Positions 15,319-23,587 of a stretch of 64,000 bases of DNA are shown here, one piece after another. Made by a program: the position numbers and the translations under genes. How positions within the stretch are numbered: position 1 is the stretch's first letter; every line of letters starts with the position of its first letter. Below the pieces are notes generated by a model. It ran no database searches and had not been told where the DNA came from. It worked only from the letters and a program-made list of their open reading frames with translations. Origin of the DNA: Streptomyces lincolnensis (lineage in GTDB: Bacteria; Actinomycetota; Actinomycetes; Streptomycetales; Streptomycetaceae); the NCBI RefSeq assembly GCF_001685355.1, contig NZ_CP016438.1:5270001-5334000 (forward strand), in the 5' to 3' direction.

Positions 15319-16980
15319 TCAGCGCAGCCGGCCGAGCTTGTCCAGACGGTCGTTCACACCGTTCAGCAGCTCGCCCAGGGTCGTGCCGGACGGCGCCGTC
15401 GTCGGCGTCTTGGACGGCGGCTGGGTCTCGTCCGCGCACGTGGTGCCGCGGGCCGGGACCTTCAGGTCCACCAGGTAGTTCACCACCGCGTCCGTGGCGC
15501 AGGCGCTGCGCCCGAAGGCGGTGTGGCCCTCGGCCTTGAACGTCAGCAGCCGGCCGTTGTCGAGCTGCCGGGACAGGGCCACCGCGTCCTTGTACGGGGT
15601 GTCCGGGTCACCGGTCGTGCCGAGCACCAGGATCGGCGCCGAACCCTTCGCGCGGAAGGAGCCGTCGTAGCGGCTGACGTGCTCACCGGTCCACTGGACG
15701 CACGCCGTGGCGTGCTGGTGGTCGTAGGTCGGCGGGCCGTACGCCATGGCCGGGCCGAGCAGCGGGGCCAGCCGGGCGTTGGTGGTGACCTCGCGCTTCA
15801 GCCGGGCGCGGTCGGTCGGGTAGTCCTTGTCGACGCACTCGACGGCCACGTTCGGGTTGAGGAAGTCGAAGCTCGCCGGGGACGGCGGCCGCAGCAGGAA
15901 GGAGGTGTTGTCCCGCGCCTGCGCCTTGTGCAGCGCCTCACCGAGCGAGGGCCAGATGACCTTGCCCTCGTTGATGTTGAACATCAGCCGGTAGACGAGC
16001 GTGTAGCCGTTCGCCTTGCCGCCGCTGGCCGTGGTCACCGGGTTGGCGTCCAGGTCGGCCTTCAGCTTCTGGAAGGCGCCCCGCGGGTCGCCGTCGCCGA
16101 ATCCGCAGGTCGCCTGGTCCGCCTTGCACCAGTCCAGGAAGCGGCCCATCGCGCCGTCCAGCGCCAGGTACTGCGGACGGTCGTAGGCGTAGGGCTGGTT
16201 GGTGTAGTGCTCGGGGTCGTACGCGCCGTCGAGCGCCAGCGCGCGCACCCGGTCCGGGAACATCGCGGCGTAGACGGTGCCGATGTAGCTGCCGAACGAC
16301 CGCCCGTAGTACGTCAGCTGGTCCTCGCCCAGCGCCTGACGCAGCAGGTCGATGTCCCGGGCGACATAGGCGGTGCCCACATACGGCAGCACCTCACCGG
16401 AGTTGGCCTGGCAGGCCTGGTCGAAGTCGGCGGCCTGCTTCACGGCGGGCTCGTAGGCGTCCGGCCCGGGCACACCCTTGGCGTTGGTCACCGCCTGGGT
16501 GTAGGTCGGGTCGTCCCAGCACTGGACCTGGGAGCTGCGTCCGACGCCGCGCACGTCGTAGCCGAAGACGTCGAAGCCGTCGCGCATCGCGGCCGGCAGG
16601 TCGGCGTAGTTGTTGCGGACGAAGTCCACACCCGAGTTGCCGGGGCCGCCGGGCTGCATGAAGAGCGTGCCCTTGCGCTGGGACTGGTCGGCGGCCTGCT
16701 TGCGGATGACCGCCAGCGTGATGGTCTTGCCCTGGGGGTCGCGATAGTCCAGCGGCACCTGGGCGTTGGCGCACTGGAAGCCGCCCTGGCAGTCGGTCCA
16801 GGTGAGCGTCGGCACCGGCGCCGAGCCCTCCGCGTCCGCCGGGGACTGCGCGGCCCACACCTGGGCCCCCGTCCAGGTGACCGCGAGCGCGGCCACGGCG
16901 GCTCCGGCGATTCTCAGTCGCCCGAAGCCCTTTCTGGCGCGTCTGCCTGACCGGCGCGCGACCTGATCTTCCGTACTCAC
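15319..16980 (-). CDS. Secreted alpha/beta hydrolase, tripeptidyl aminopeptidase (TAP/SlpD-like)
   Basis: 553 aa from GTG 16980, preceded by GAGGGGGAG. The N-terminus is Arg-rich followed by a hydrophobic signal (IAGAAVAALAVTWTGAQVWA). The catalytic serine is in YYGRSFGSYIG (about residue 228), Asp in LVLGTTGDPDTPYKDA, and His in KAEGHTAFGRSACATDAVV. MQPGGPGNSG near residue 110 is the oxyanion-hole region. This is the organisation of Streptomyces tripeptidyl aminopeptidases and SlpD/SlpE, which release N-terminal peptides outside the cell. Four or more Cys could form disulfides. Monocistronic, with a hairpin downstream. Confidence 0.88.
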   Translation of the reverse strand: MSTEDQVARRSGRRARKGFGRLRIAGAAVAALAVTWTGAQVWAAQSPADAEGSAPVPTLTWTDCQGGFQCANAQVPLDYRDPQGKTITLAVIRKQAADQSQRKGTLFMQPGGPGNSGVDFVRNNYADLPAAMRDGFDVFGYDVRGVGRSSQVQCWDDPTYTQAVTNAKGVPGPDAYEPAVKQAADFDQACQANSGEVLPYVGTAYVARDIDLLRQALGEDQLTYYGRSFGSYIGTVYAAMFPDRVRALALDGAYDPEHYTNQPYAYDRPQYLALDGAMGRFLDWCKADQATCGFGDGDPRGAFQKLKADLDANPVTTASGGKANGYTLVYRLMFNINEGKVIWPSLGEALHKAQARDNTSFLLRPPSPASFDFLNPNVAVECVDKDYPTDRARLKREVTTNARLAPLLGPAMAYGPPTYDHQHATACVQWTGEHVSRYDGSFRAKGSAPILVLGTTGDPDTPYKDAVALSRQLDNGRLLTFKAEGHTAFGRSACATDAVVNYLVDLKVPARGTTCADETQPPSKTPTTAPSGTTLGELLNGVNDRLDKLGRLR

Positions 16981-17255
16981 TGTGTGCTCCCCCTCGGGCT
17001 CATGTGCCACGTCGACCCCACCGGATCGGACTCAATCTGTCTGATGCCTGTGAAGGGTATGAGGTTCTGCGAGGTTCGAGGATTCTCGTGGTGCCCAGAA
17101 GGACGAACGTGTCGCTGGGAGCCGTTGTGGCGGTCCTTCCACAACATCTCTCCACTACCCGGCAGTAGTTGCCCCGTGGGTCATGTCGACTGGTTCCATC
17201 GGCCGCAGGCCGAGCGGAACCCCCCACCGAGAACGAACCCGAAGGATCAACCAAC

Positions 17256-17765
17256 GTGTCGTCGAAGAACCGTCTCAGGGCTGCCCTGGTGGCCCTTGTC
17301 GTGGGCCTCACCGGCCTGGCCACGGCGGGTCCCGCCATGGCGGCGACCCAGCCGGCCACTTCGGTGGTCTCCAGCACCGCGCAGGACCAGGCGCCCCTCG
17401 TCCCCACCGCGTTCGTGGACCTGCCGACGAGCGACCTCAAGGCCCACTCCGACCGGCACAAGATCGAGGTCACCTACACCAACGACACCGCGGCCGACGT
17501 CACGGTCGCGCCCCAGCTCCTGGTGTCGTCCCCGGACGCGGGCCCCTTCCTGGAGCCGACGGACGTCACCGTCCAGCAGCGCACCACCGACGGCTGCTGG
17601 AAGACCGTCCAGCTCGGCACCCAGACCGGCACCCTCTTCACCGACCTCACCACCGCCCAGCGCGTCCTGCACCCCGGCGAGACCCTCACCGAGGCCTACC
17701 GCCTCACGGTCCTCAACCCGGCGGCACAGGGCACGGTGCAGCCGCGGATCGCGCTCTACGGCTGA
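17256..17765 (+). CDS. Secreted protein of unknown function
   Basis: 169 aa from GTG 17256, preceded by GAAGGA. The signal peptide is KNRLRAALVALVVGLTGLAT with an A-x-A type cleavage near PAMAATQ. The mature domain is beta-rich (HKIEVTYTNDTAADVTVAPQ, QRVLHPGETLTEAYRLTV), resembling an immunoglobulin-like fold with a single Cys. No known family is recognised. It diverges from the aminopeptidase gene with a 275-bp gap, and is followed by a strong hairpin shared with the convergent gene. Confidence 0.75.
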   Translation: MSSKNRLRAALVALVVGLTGLATAGPAMAATQPATSVVSSTAQDQAPLVPTAFVDLPTSDLKAHSDRHKIEVTYTNDTAADVTVAPQLLVSSPDAGPFLEPTDVTVQQRTTDGCWKTVQLGTQTGTLFTDLTTAQRVLHPGETLTEAYRLTVLNPAAQGTVQPRIALYG

Positions 17766-17780
17766 GCACGCGGCCAGGAT

Positions 17781-17820
17781 CCGGGCCCGCCGGCCGGCCT
17801 CAAGGTGCCGGCGGGCCCGG
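17781..17820. terminator. Bidirectional terminator, 14-bp perfect stem
   Basis: CCGGGCCCGCCGGC (17781-17794) pairs fully with 17807-17820 around a 12-nt loop. It sits between the convergent genes ending at 17765 and 17841. Confidence 0.8.
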
Positions 17821-17840
17821 CGAAAGCCCCGGTCAGCGGC

Positions 17841-18779
17841 TCACGAGGAGAGCCATTCCGTCGCGTTGAGCGCGAGTGCCGCGTTCGTGGCGCCGGTGTC
17901 GTTCCAGCCGTCGTAGAGGGTGTTGCCGGACTGGCCGGTGCCGTCGTCGATCGGGGAACTGTCGCCCCAGAAGGCGATCCTGCCGCTGCCGTAGGTGCTG
18001 GTGGCGAAGAAGGCGCCGGTGTTCCCGGAGTAACCGCTGCGGTAGAGCAGGCCCTTGACGGCGGAGTTGTCGGAGGGCTTCAGGGTGGCGGTCGTGCCGC
18101 TGGCGATCAGGCTCTTGGTGACCGTGCCGAAGGAGCCGTGCAGCACCGGGTCCGTGCCGTCGCCGATGGCCGTCGGGTAGCCGGAGCTGATGCTCAGCGA
18201 GTCGATGGAGAGGCCGAACGGGTCGTCGCTGTCGACGCTGTTGTTCGTCATCAGGTCGTTGAGGATCTCCACCGCGTCCTCGCCGTCGTTGTTGCGGTCG
18301 GCGCCCGTGTGGTCGGAGATCATGAACAGGCCGCCGCCGTTCTTGACGAAGTTCATGATCGCCGTCTTCTCGGTGGCGGAGAACAGCGTGTTGGGCTCGG
18401 GCAGGACCAGCGTGTCGAACTTCGACAGGTCGGTCGCCGAGGAGCCGCCGTAGGTGAGGCTCGACCCCGAGGGCAGGGTGTCCAGCGCGTAGTCGCCGGT
18501 CCGCTGGAGGGCCACGCCCCACGAGGAGAGCGCCCCCGTCCAGTCGGTCTCGGCCGAGGGCGAGGCGTCCTCGCCGGTCGGGTCGGGCTGGCTGGTGGAG
18601 ACGATCCAGTCCGCGTTGCCCGCCGTCTCGGCGTGGGCGTTGTCGAACAGCACGCGGTGCGGGGTCGCCGCGACGGCCGGTGCCGCGGTGGACGCCTGCA
18701 CGACGGCGCCCGTGGTGAGCAGGCCGAGGACGGTGAGGGCGGTGGTGAGTCGGCGGGGGGACGTGCTGTGGCCGAGCAT
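17841..18779 (-). CDS. Secreted GATase1-like / hydrolase-like protein
   Basis: 312 aa; ATG 18779 has GGAGGT 8 nt upstream. A Sec signal (RRLTTALTVLGLLTTGAVV) precedes the mature sequence VLFDNAHAETAGNADWIVST. The strand-turn pattern (FDTLVLPEPN, NFVKNGGGLFMISDHTGADR, GRIAFWGDSSPIDDGTG) looks like a class I glutamine-amidotransferase-like / ThuA-DUF4350-like Rossmannoid domain, but no Cys nucleophile is seen at the elbow. An extracellular carbohydrate-related role is possible given the pectate lyase upstream; this is speculative. Confidence 0.65.
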   Translation of the reverse strand: MLGHSTSPRRLTTALTVLGLLTTGAVVQASTAAPAVAATPHRVLFDNAHAETAGNADWIVSTSQPDPTGEDASPSAETDWTGALSSWGVALQRTGDYALDTLPSGSSLTYGGSSATDLSKFDTLVLPEPNTLFSATEKTAIMNFVKNGGGLFMISDHTGADRNNDGEDAVEILNDLMTNNSVDSDDPFGLSIDSLSISSGYPTAIGDGTDPVLHGSFGTVTKSLIASGTTATLKPSDNSAVKGLLYRSGYSGNTGAFFATSTYGSGRIAFWGDSSPIDDGTGQSGNTLYDGWNDTGATNAALALNATEWLSS

Positions 18780-18869
18780 CCGGTGTACCTCCGGGTGGTG
18801 GGGGTGGGGAGGCGGTGCGGGTGCCGAATCTTCGCGCGTAGAACGGCAGTTGGAAGGTACATGCCATGC

Positions 18870-18902
18870 ATGAACCCCCGGGAGGGTCTCCCGGGGGTTC
18901 AT
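18870..18902 (-). terminator. Terminator hairpin after the pectate lyase gene
   Basis: A perfect 15-bp stem (18870-18884 with 18888-18902) with a 3-nt loop lies 23 nt past the lyase stop on the minus strand. Confidence 0.8.
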
Positions 18903-18925
18903 GTGGATCTCTTACTCTTGCCGCG

Positions 18926-20119
18926 CTAGAGCGTGACCTGCTTGCCCCCGAGGGTCACCACCAGGCGGCCGTCCGAGGCGAAGGACCAGCCCAGGGTGCC
19001 GGAGTACGCGGAGCACCGCGACCCGTTGCTGCCGGACCAGAACTGGTTGGAGCTGTCGGAGTTGCCGATGATCCGGTCGTTCGTGCCACTGCCGCTGCGG
19101 CAGGAGGTGTTGTTGCGGAACACCGACGTGCCGCCGTCGAAGGTGAAGTTGCGCTCGGTGTTGTTGACGCTCAGGTTGTTGGAGATCGTCATCGTGCCCG
19201 GGTTGCTGTTCCAGGTGAACCCGTGCTTGCCGTTGTCGTACGCGATACTGCGCTTCACCACGTGGTTGACGGCGATGTCGTCCCCGCCGAGCTTGTAGCC
19301 GTTGCGGTCGCCGTTGCCGGCCTGGGAGCCGTTGCTGAGGGTGCCGTTGTCGTAGGCGAGCGAGTCCTCGACGGTCACCGGCCCGATGGCCCCGGTGTCG
19401 GTCTTGGTGTAGAGGTCCCACCCGTCGTCGATGTTGTTGTGCGCGACCGCGTACCGGAACACATTGCCCTTCCCGGTCGTCAGCTTCGCCGCGAACCCGT
19501 CCGCGTCCTCCCCGTCCGAGTCCACGTTGTCGTGCGACTGGGCGCTCAGGATCAGGTTGTTCGCCGGCCACGCGCTGCTCGGCGTGGAGGAGGCGATCCG
19601 GCCGAGCTGGAGCCCGGTGTCCCGGTTGTGGCGGGTCACCGTCCGCTCGATGACGTTGTTGCTGCCGCCGACATAGATCCCGTTGTCCCCGGCCCGCTCC
19701 ACGGTGAACCCGCGCAGGTGCCAGTACGAGCCGAACAGCTGAAGCCCCCGGTTCGACGAACTCTCGCTCTGCGCCGAGAAGTTGAGCACCGGCTTCTCGC
19801 TGCCGTAGGCCGCCAGCGTGGTGCGCGCGCCGGAGGTCCCGTTGCTGGTCTGCGGGATCGTCACCGTCGAGGAGAAGGAGTACGTCCCTCCGCGCAGGTA
19901 GATCGTGTCGCCGGCGGCGGCCCTGCTGATCGCCGTGGCGAGCGTCGTCGGCGCCGACATGGTGCCGGCCGCGCTCGCGCTGCCGTTCGGCGCCACGTAG
20001 ATCGTGGTGGCCGTGGGTGCCGCTTGCGCCGCGGGGCCGGACAGTGCGACGAGCGTGCCGGCGACGAGGCCGGCCGACGCGAGGGCTGTTCCCAGGTGCT
20101 TGCGGTGCATGCGGTGCAT
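18926..20119 (-). CDS. Secreted pectate lyase, polysaccharide lyase family 9-like
   Basis: 397 aa from ATG 20119, with GGAG 8 nt upstream. The signal peptide (GTALASAGLVAGTLVALSG) is followed by TIYVAPNGSASAAGTMSAPT, the start of a right-handed parallel beta-helix. The block DSDGEDADGFAAKLTTGKGN with HNNIDDGWDLYTK is the calcium/active-site region typical of PL9 (Pel9A). Further NxxYDNG coils and a final disulfide pair (SCRSGS...SRCSAY) complete the helix. It cleaves pectate/polygalacturonate outside the cell. Two AAGCGCTT dyads upstream suggest LacI-family, substrate-responsive control. Confidence 0.87.
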   Translation of the reverse strand: MHRMHRKHLGTALASAGLVAGTLVALSGPAAQAAPTATTIYVAPNGSASAAGTMSAPTTLATAISRAAAGDTIYLRGGTYSFSSTVTIPQTSNGTSGARTTLAAYGSEKPVLNFSAQSESSSNRGLQLFGSYWHLRGFTVERAGDNGIYVGGSNNVIERTVTRHNRDTGLQLGRIASSTPSSAWPANNLILSAQSHDNVDSDGEDADGFAAKLTTGKGNVFRYAVAHNNIDDGWDLYTKTDTGAIGPVTVEDSLAYDNGTLSNGSQAGNGDRNGYKLGGDDIAVNHVVKRSIAYDNGKHGFTWNSNPGTMTISNNLSVNNTERNFTFDGGTSVFRNNTSCRSGSGTNDRIIGNSDSSNQFWSGSNGSRCSAYSGTLGWSFASDGRLVVTLGGKQVTL

Positions 20120-20212
20120 CGTTCGTCTCCAGATGGTTTGCGTGCGGGCTGGCCAAGGAGGTTCGCGTGCATGAACATGAAGCCCGAGGGGGCATCGGGG
20201 GGACTGCGGGGG

Positions 20213-20241
20213 AAGCGCTTGCTACCGGAAGGTAAGCGCTT
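20213..20241. promoter_or_regulatory. Two AAGCGCTT dyads, 21 bp apart (LacI-type operators)
   Basis: Palindromic AAGCGCTT occurs at 20213-20220 and 20234-20241, each followed by GC, with centres 21 bp apart (two helical turns) and about 100 bp upstream of the pectate lyase ATG. Central CG with flanking dyad symmetry is typical of LacI-family operators in Streptomyces carbohydrate genes. Confidence 0.6.
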
Positions 20242-20309
20242 GCCATGGCCGCGTCAATGGTTGTGTATGTGATTGATGTTCATCCATGGGAACAGGTGTG
20301 GATGAAACA

Positions 20310-20340
20310 GAACCCCCTGGGTGCCGCACCCAGGGGGTTC
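20310..20340 (-). terminator. Terminator hairpin after the GH97 gene
   Basis: GAACCCCCTGGGTG (20310-20323) pairs perfectly with 20327-20340 around a 3-nt loop, 36 nt past the GH97 stop on the minus strand. Confidence 0.8.
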
Positions 20341-20375
20341 TTGGTGGAGCGGGGCTCGGTTCAGCCCAGCTCGGC

Positions 20376-22376
20376 TCAGCCGCTCGGTGTCAGCACGACC
20401 GCCTGCCCGCCGGCCCCGGCCATGACGACGTCGAGGGTGGTGTCCGAGCGGACGGTCGCCGTACTGACCACGACCGGCGTCCGGAACGGGCTGCTGCCGG
20501 GCTCGCCGTCGGCGTACACCGTCGCCGTGTAGGCGGTGGAGCCGTCGCCGTCCAGGAAGTCCAGCGGTATCGACAGGGTCCGGGCCGTCTCGTTCGTCAT
20601 CGCGCCGAGGTACCAGGTGTCCCCGCTCCGCCGCGCGACCGCGATGTACTCCCCGATCGCCCCCGCCAGGGTCCGGCTCTCGTCCCAGGTCACGGGAACG
20701 GCGTTGAACCAGGGCAGCCCGGGCCAGTTGGCCGTGTTGGCGTACTTGGACGGCTTGTCGTACCAGAAAAGGAAGTTGAGGGGCTGGTAGTACACCGCAG
20801 CCATCGCCATCTGGTGGGCGTTGGTCGTCTTGTCGCGTGACTGGCCGTAGCAGATCGTGTAGTCCATCGGCCCGCCGATGTTCCGCACGAACGGCAGCGT
20901 GACGTTGTGCGTCGCGGTCGGGAACTGCTCGTTGCCCCGCACGCCCTCCAGGCTGATGTAGTTCGGATACGTCCGCTCGAACCCGAACGGCCGCACGTCG
21001 TCGTGCATGTCGATGAGGAGCCGGTGGCGGGCCGCCGTGGCCGCCCACTCGATGATTTGGTCCGTCATCGACCGCGTACCGTCGTTGATGAACCCGAGCT
21101 TGATGCCTGCCGCCCCCCAGCCCTTGTAGAGCGCGAACAGTGCGTCCGCGTCGGTGAGGGCGAGCCGGTTGACGTACAGGAAGACGCCGATGCCCTTGCT
21201 CGCGGCGTACGACATGACCGACGGCATGTCGATCGCGGCGATGGGGGTCGTGGCGTCGAGGGTGGTGAACTCCGGTCCGTACCAGCCGGCGTCGTACTCG
21301 ATGTACTGGAGGCCGCGCTCCACCGCGAAGTCGACTCCCGCGAGTCCGGCGGCGGTGCTGAGTTCACAGCGGAAGACCTTGCCGGGCTTGATCCAGGAGG
21401 TGTCGTCGAGGACGCTCTCCGGCGCCAGATTGAGCACCAGCTCGGCGTTGTCGACGAGTTCGGCGTGCGTGGACCCGATGACGACCGCGCGCCACGGCGT
21501 GGCGAAGGGGGTCGTGACGGTCGTGCTGGTCTCCACCGGGCCGGTGCCGCGGGCGGTGTGCTCCATGAGGAAGGCGGAGAGGGTGTTGGGCTGCCCCTCT
21601 ACCGAACTGAGCATCAGGCGGGGGAAGTTGACCCTGGACGACTCGCAGACGCAGGCGATGAGCCCGTCGGCGAGGGTGGCCGTGAGCGGCAGGTCGGTGA
21701 GCGGGCCGTTGTCCGTGGTGGACGTGCCGGTGACGGGGATCGCGTGGGGGGCGACGAGTTCGTAGGCGTTCTCGTCGCGGGCGCTGTAGACGGTGGTGCC
21801 GGTCGGGAACGTGAAGGTGGTCAGCTCGTCGGCGATGGTGGCTGTGGCTGTGGCTGTGGCTGTGGTGGCGTTGTCCTGGTCGAGGAGGACGTAGCGCAGG
21901 GCGACGCCGGTCCGGTACGCGCGGATGCGGACGCCGAAGCGGATGCCGGTCGCGTTGTCGCGGAGGTTCCAGCGGTGTTCCTGGTAGTGGTCGGTGACGC
22001 GGGCGTTGCGGCCGTAGACGGGTTTCCAGGTGCGGTGGACCGTGCCGCGGTGGGTGCCGGTGAGGGTGACGTCCGTGCCGAGGACGGTGCCGTCTGCGAG
22101 GCGGAGGCCGAGGGCCGAGGTGTCGATCACCGTTTTGCCGTTGCGGTGGGCGGACCAGTGGAGGGTGCCGTCGCGGAGGGTGAGGGTGAGGGAGGTGCCG
22201 GCCATGCGGGCGGTGGTGGTGAGGGCTCCCTGCTCCGCGGCATGGGCCGGGCGTGCGGCGCCGAGGCCGACTGCGGTGAGGGTGGTGGTGAGGGCGGCGC
22301 GCTTGAGGACCTTGCGGCGGGATATCGGCCGGGGGCGGCCGGTGCCGTCCTGGTTCTGGTCTCCTGCGGCTCTCAT
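20376..22376 (-). CDS. Tat-exported glycoside hydrolase family 97 (alpha-glucosidase/alpha-galactosidase)
   Basis: 666 aa; ATG 22376 has GGAGGT 10 nt upstream. The N-terminus has a twin-arginine signal (SRRKVLKRAALTTTLTAVG). The order is an N-terminal beta-sandwich (YQEHRWNLRDNATGIRFGVR), the (beta/alpha)8 barrel (FAVERGLQYIEYDAGWYGPE, GVFLYVNRLALTDADALFAL, GIKLGFINDGTRSMTDQ, HRLLIDMHDDVRPFGFERTYPN-type strands) and a C-terminal sandwich. This is GH97, whose members hydrolyse alpha-glycosides with inverting or retaining mechanisms. Which mechanism applies needs the exact catalytic position to be aligned. An Ala-Thr dipeptide run in the sandwich is encoded by a hexamer repeat. Secreted carbohydrate use fits the neighbouring lyase. 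Confidence 0.87.
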   Translation of the reverse strand: MRAAGDQNQDGTGRPRPISRRKVLKRAALTTTLTAVGLGAARPAHAAEQGALTTTARMAGTSLTLTLRDGTLHWSAHRNGKTVIDTSALGLRLADGTVLGTDVTLTGTHRGTVHRTWKPVYGRNARVTDHYQEHRWNLRDNATGIRFGVRIRAYRTGVALRYVLLDQDNATTATATATATIADELTTFTFPTGTTVYSARDENAYELVAPHAIPVTGTSTTDNGPLTDLPLTATLADGLIACVCESSRVNFPRLMLSSVEGQPNTLSAFLMEHTARGTGPVETSTTVTTPFATPWRAVVIGSTHAELVDNAELVLNLAPESVLDDTSWIKPGKVFRCELSTAAGLAGVDFAVERGLQYIEYDAGWYGPEFTTLDATTPIAAIDMPSVMSYAASKGIGVFLYVNRLALTDADALFALYKGWGAAGIKLGFINDGTRSMTDQIIEWAATAARHRLLIDMHDDVRPFGFERTYPNYISLEGVRGNEQFPTATHNVTLPFVRNIGGPMDYTICYGQSRDKTTNAHQMAMAAVYYQPLNFLFWYDKPSKYANTANWPGLPWFNAVPVTWDESRTLAGAIGEYIAVARRSGDTWYLGAMTNETARTLSIPLDFLDGDGSTAYTATVYADGEPGSSPFRTPVVVSTATVRSDTTLDVVMAGAGGQAVVLTPSG
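21841..21864 (-). repeat. Hexanucleotide microsatellite in the GH97 gene
   Basis: Four perfect GCTGTG units (plus-strand reading) encode an alternating Thr-Ala stretch in the N-terminal sandwich domain. The unit length keeps the frame. Confidence 0.85.
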
Positions 22377-22511
22377 GGTGATCGGACCTCCGTGGACGTG
22401 GGCGCGGACGCACGGAATTGGGTAGTAACCGTTTTCTCCCGTGGGAATGCCTGGGAACGTACGGTCCGAGGGAACGGGGGTCAAGATCCCGGGAGGCCCG
22501 AAAACTGTCGG

Positions 22512-23480
22512 TCACGGTTGAGGGTGGGTAGACGGCCGTGAGCGGAAGGTGCGGCGGTAGGCGTCGGGGGGCACGCCGACCGTGCGGTTGAAGTGGCGGC
22601 GCAGGGTGGTCGCCGTCCCCATGCCGGTGGCGGCCGCGATGGCGTCGACGCCGCGGTCGGTGTTCTCCAGCAGCTCCTGCGCACGCCGTATCCGTTGGGT
22701 CAGCAGCCACTGCAAGGGTGTTGTGCCGGTGGCGGCCTTGAAGTGCCGGGTCAGATGCCGCGAACTCATCCCCGCGTGCCGCGCCAGGTCCTCCACGGTC
22801 AACGGCTGATCGAGGCGCCGCACCGCCCACGGCAGCAGCGCGCCGAGCGGATGGTCGTCCCGCTCGGGCACCGGCGTGGCGACGAACTGCGCCTGCCCAC
22901 CGCTGCGATGAGGCGGTACGACGAGCCGCCGCGCGACGGCGTTCGCGACCGACGACCCGTGATCCAGTCGCACGAGGTGCAGACAGAGGTCGAGCGCCGC
23001 CGCCTTCCCGGCGGACGTGAGCACACTGCCGTTGTCCACGTAGAGCACGTCCGGATCGACGTCGGTCTCGGGATGACGCTCGGCCAGGATCGCCGTGTGC
23101 GCCCAGTGCGTGGTGGCCCTCTTCCCGTCCAGCAACCCGGCCGTGGCCAGCACGAACGCGCCCGTGCAGAGGGAGGCGACACGGGCCCCGGCCTCGTGCG
23201 CCGCGCGCACGGCGTCGATGAGCTCGGCGGGGGGCTCCTCGTCCACGTCCGCCCACCCGGGGACGATCACGGTGTCGGCGCGGCGGAGTTGGTCCAGCCC
23301 GTGATCGGGCTCCAGCTGAAACCGCCCGACGCGCACGGGCCCCGACCCGCACAGTTCGAAGTCGTACCAGGCCGTCCGGATGTCGGTCCCGTCCGGCGGG
23401 GCGGTGCCGAACACCTCGTACGCCACGGAGAGCTCGAAGTGCAGCATGCCGGGGGTGAGGGCCAGGGCGACGGTGGTCAT
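22512..23480 (-). CDS. GlxA-family AraC-type transcriptional regulator
   Basis: 322 aa from ATG 23480. Residues 1-190 form a DJ-1/PfpI-like domain with Cys105 in VASLCTGAFVLATAGLLDGK; the C-terminal ~100 residues are an AraC double helix-turn-helix (TVEDLARHAGMSSRHLTRHF, AIAAATGMGTATTLRRHFNR). Such regulators sense small ligands through the amidotransferase-like domain. It is transcribed away from the saccharopine-dehydrogenase-like gene at 23588. The inverted half-sites TCGTTCCAG (23503-23511) and CTGGAACGA (23570-23578) in the shared gap are candidate operators for both. Confidence 0.88.
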   Translation of the reverse strand: MTTVALALTPGMLHFELSVAYEVFGTAPPDGTDIRTAWYDFELCGSGPVRVGRFQLEPDHGLDQLRRADTVIVPGWADVDEEPPAELIDAVRAAHEAGARVASLCTGAFVLATAGLLDGKRATTHWAHTAILAERHPETDVDPDVLYVDNGSVLTSAGKAAALDLCLHLVRLDHGSSVANAVARRLVVPPHRSGGQAQFVATPVPERDDHPLGALLPWAVRRLDQPLTVEDLARHAGMSSRHLTRHFKAATGTTPLQWLLTQRIRRAQELLENTDRGVDAIAAATGMGTATTLRRHFNRTVGVPPDAYRRTFRSRPSTHPQP

Positions 23481-23587
23481 GTCCGGAACTGTACGGGGTG
23501 TGTCGTTCCAGACACTCACGACAGGGTGCGGGGGCTGGCGAGGATGGTGCACATCGAGCAGGCGGATGACTGGAACGAGGGGGACGC

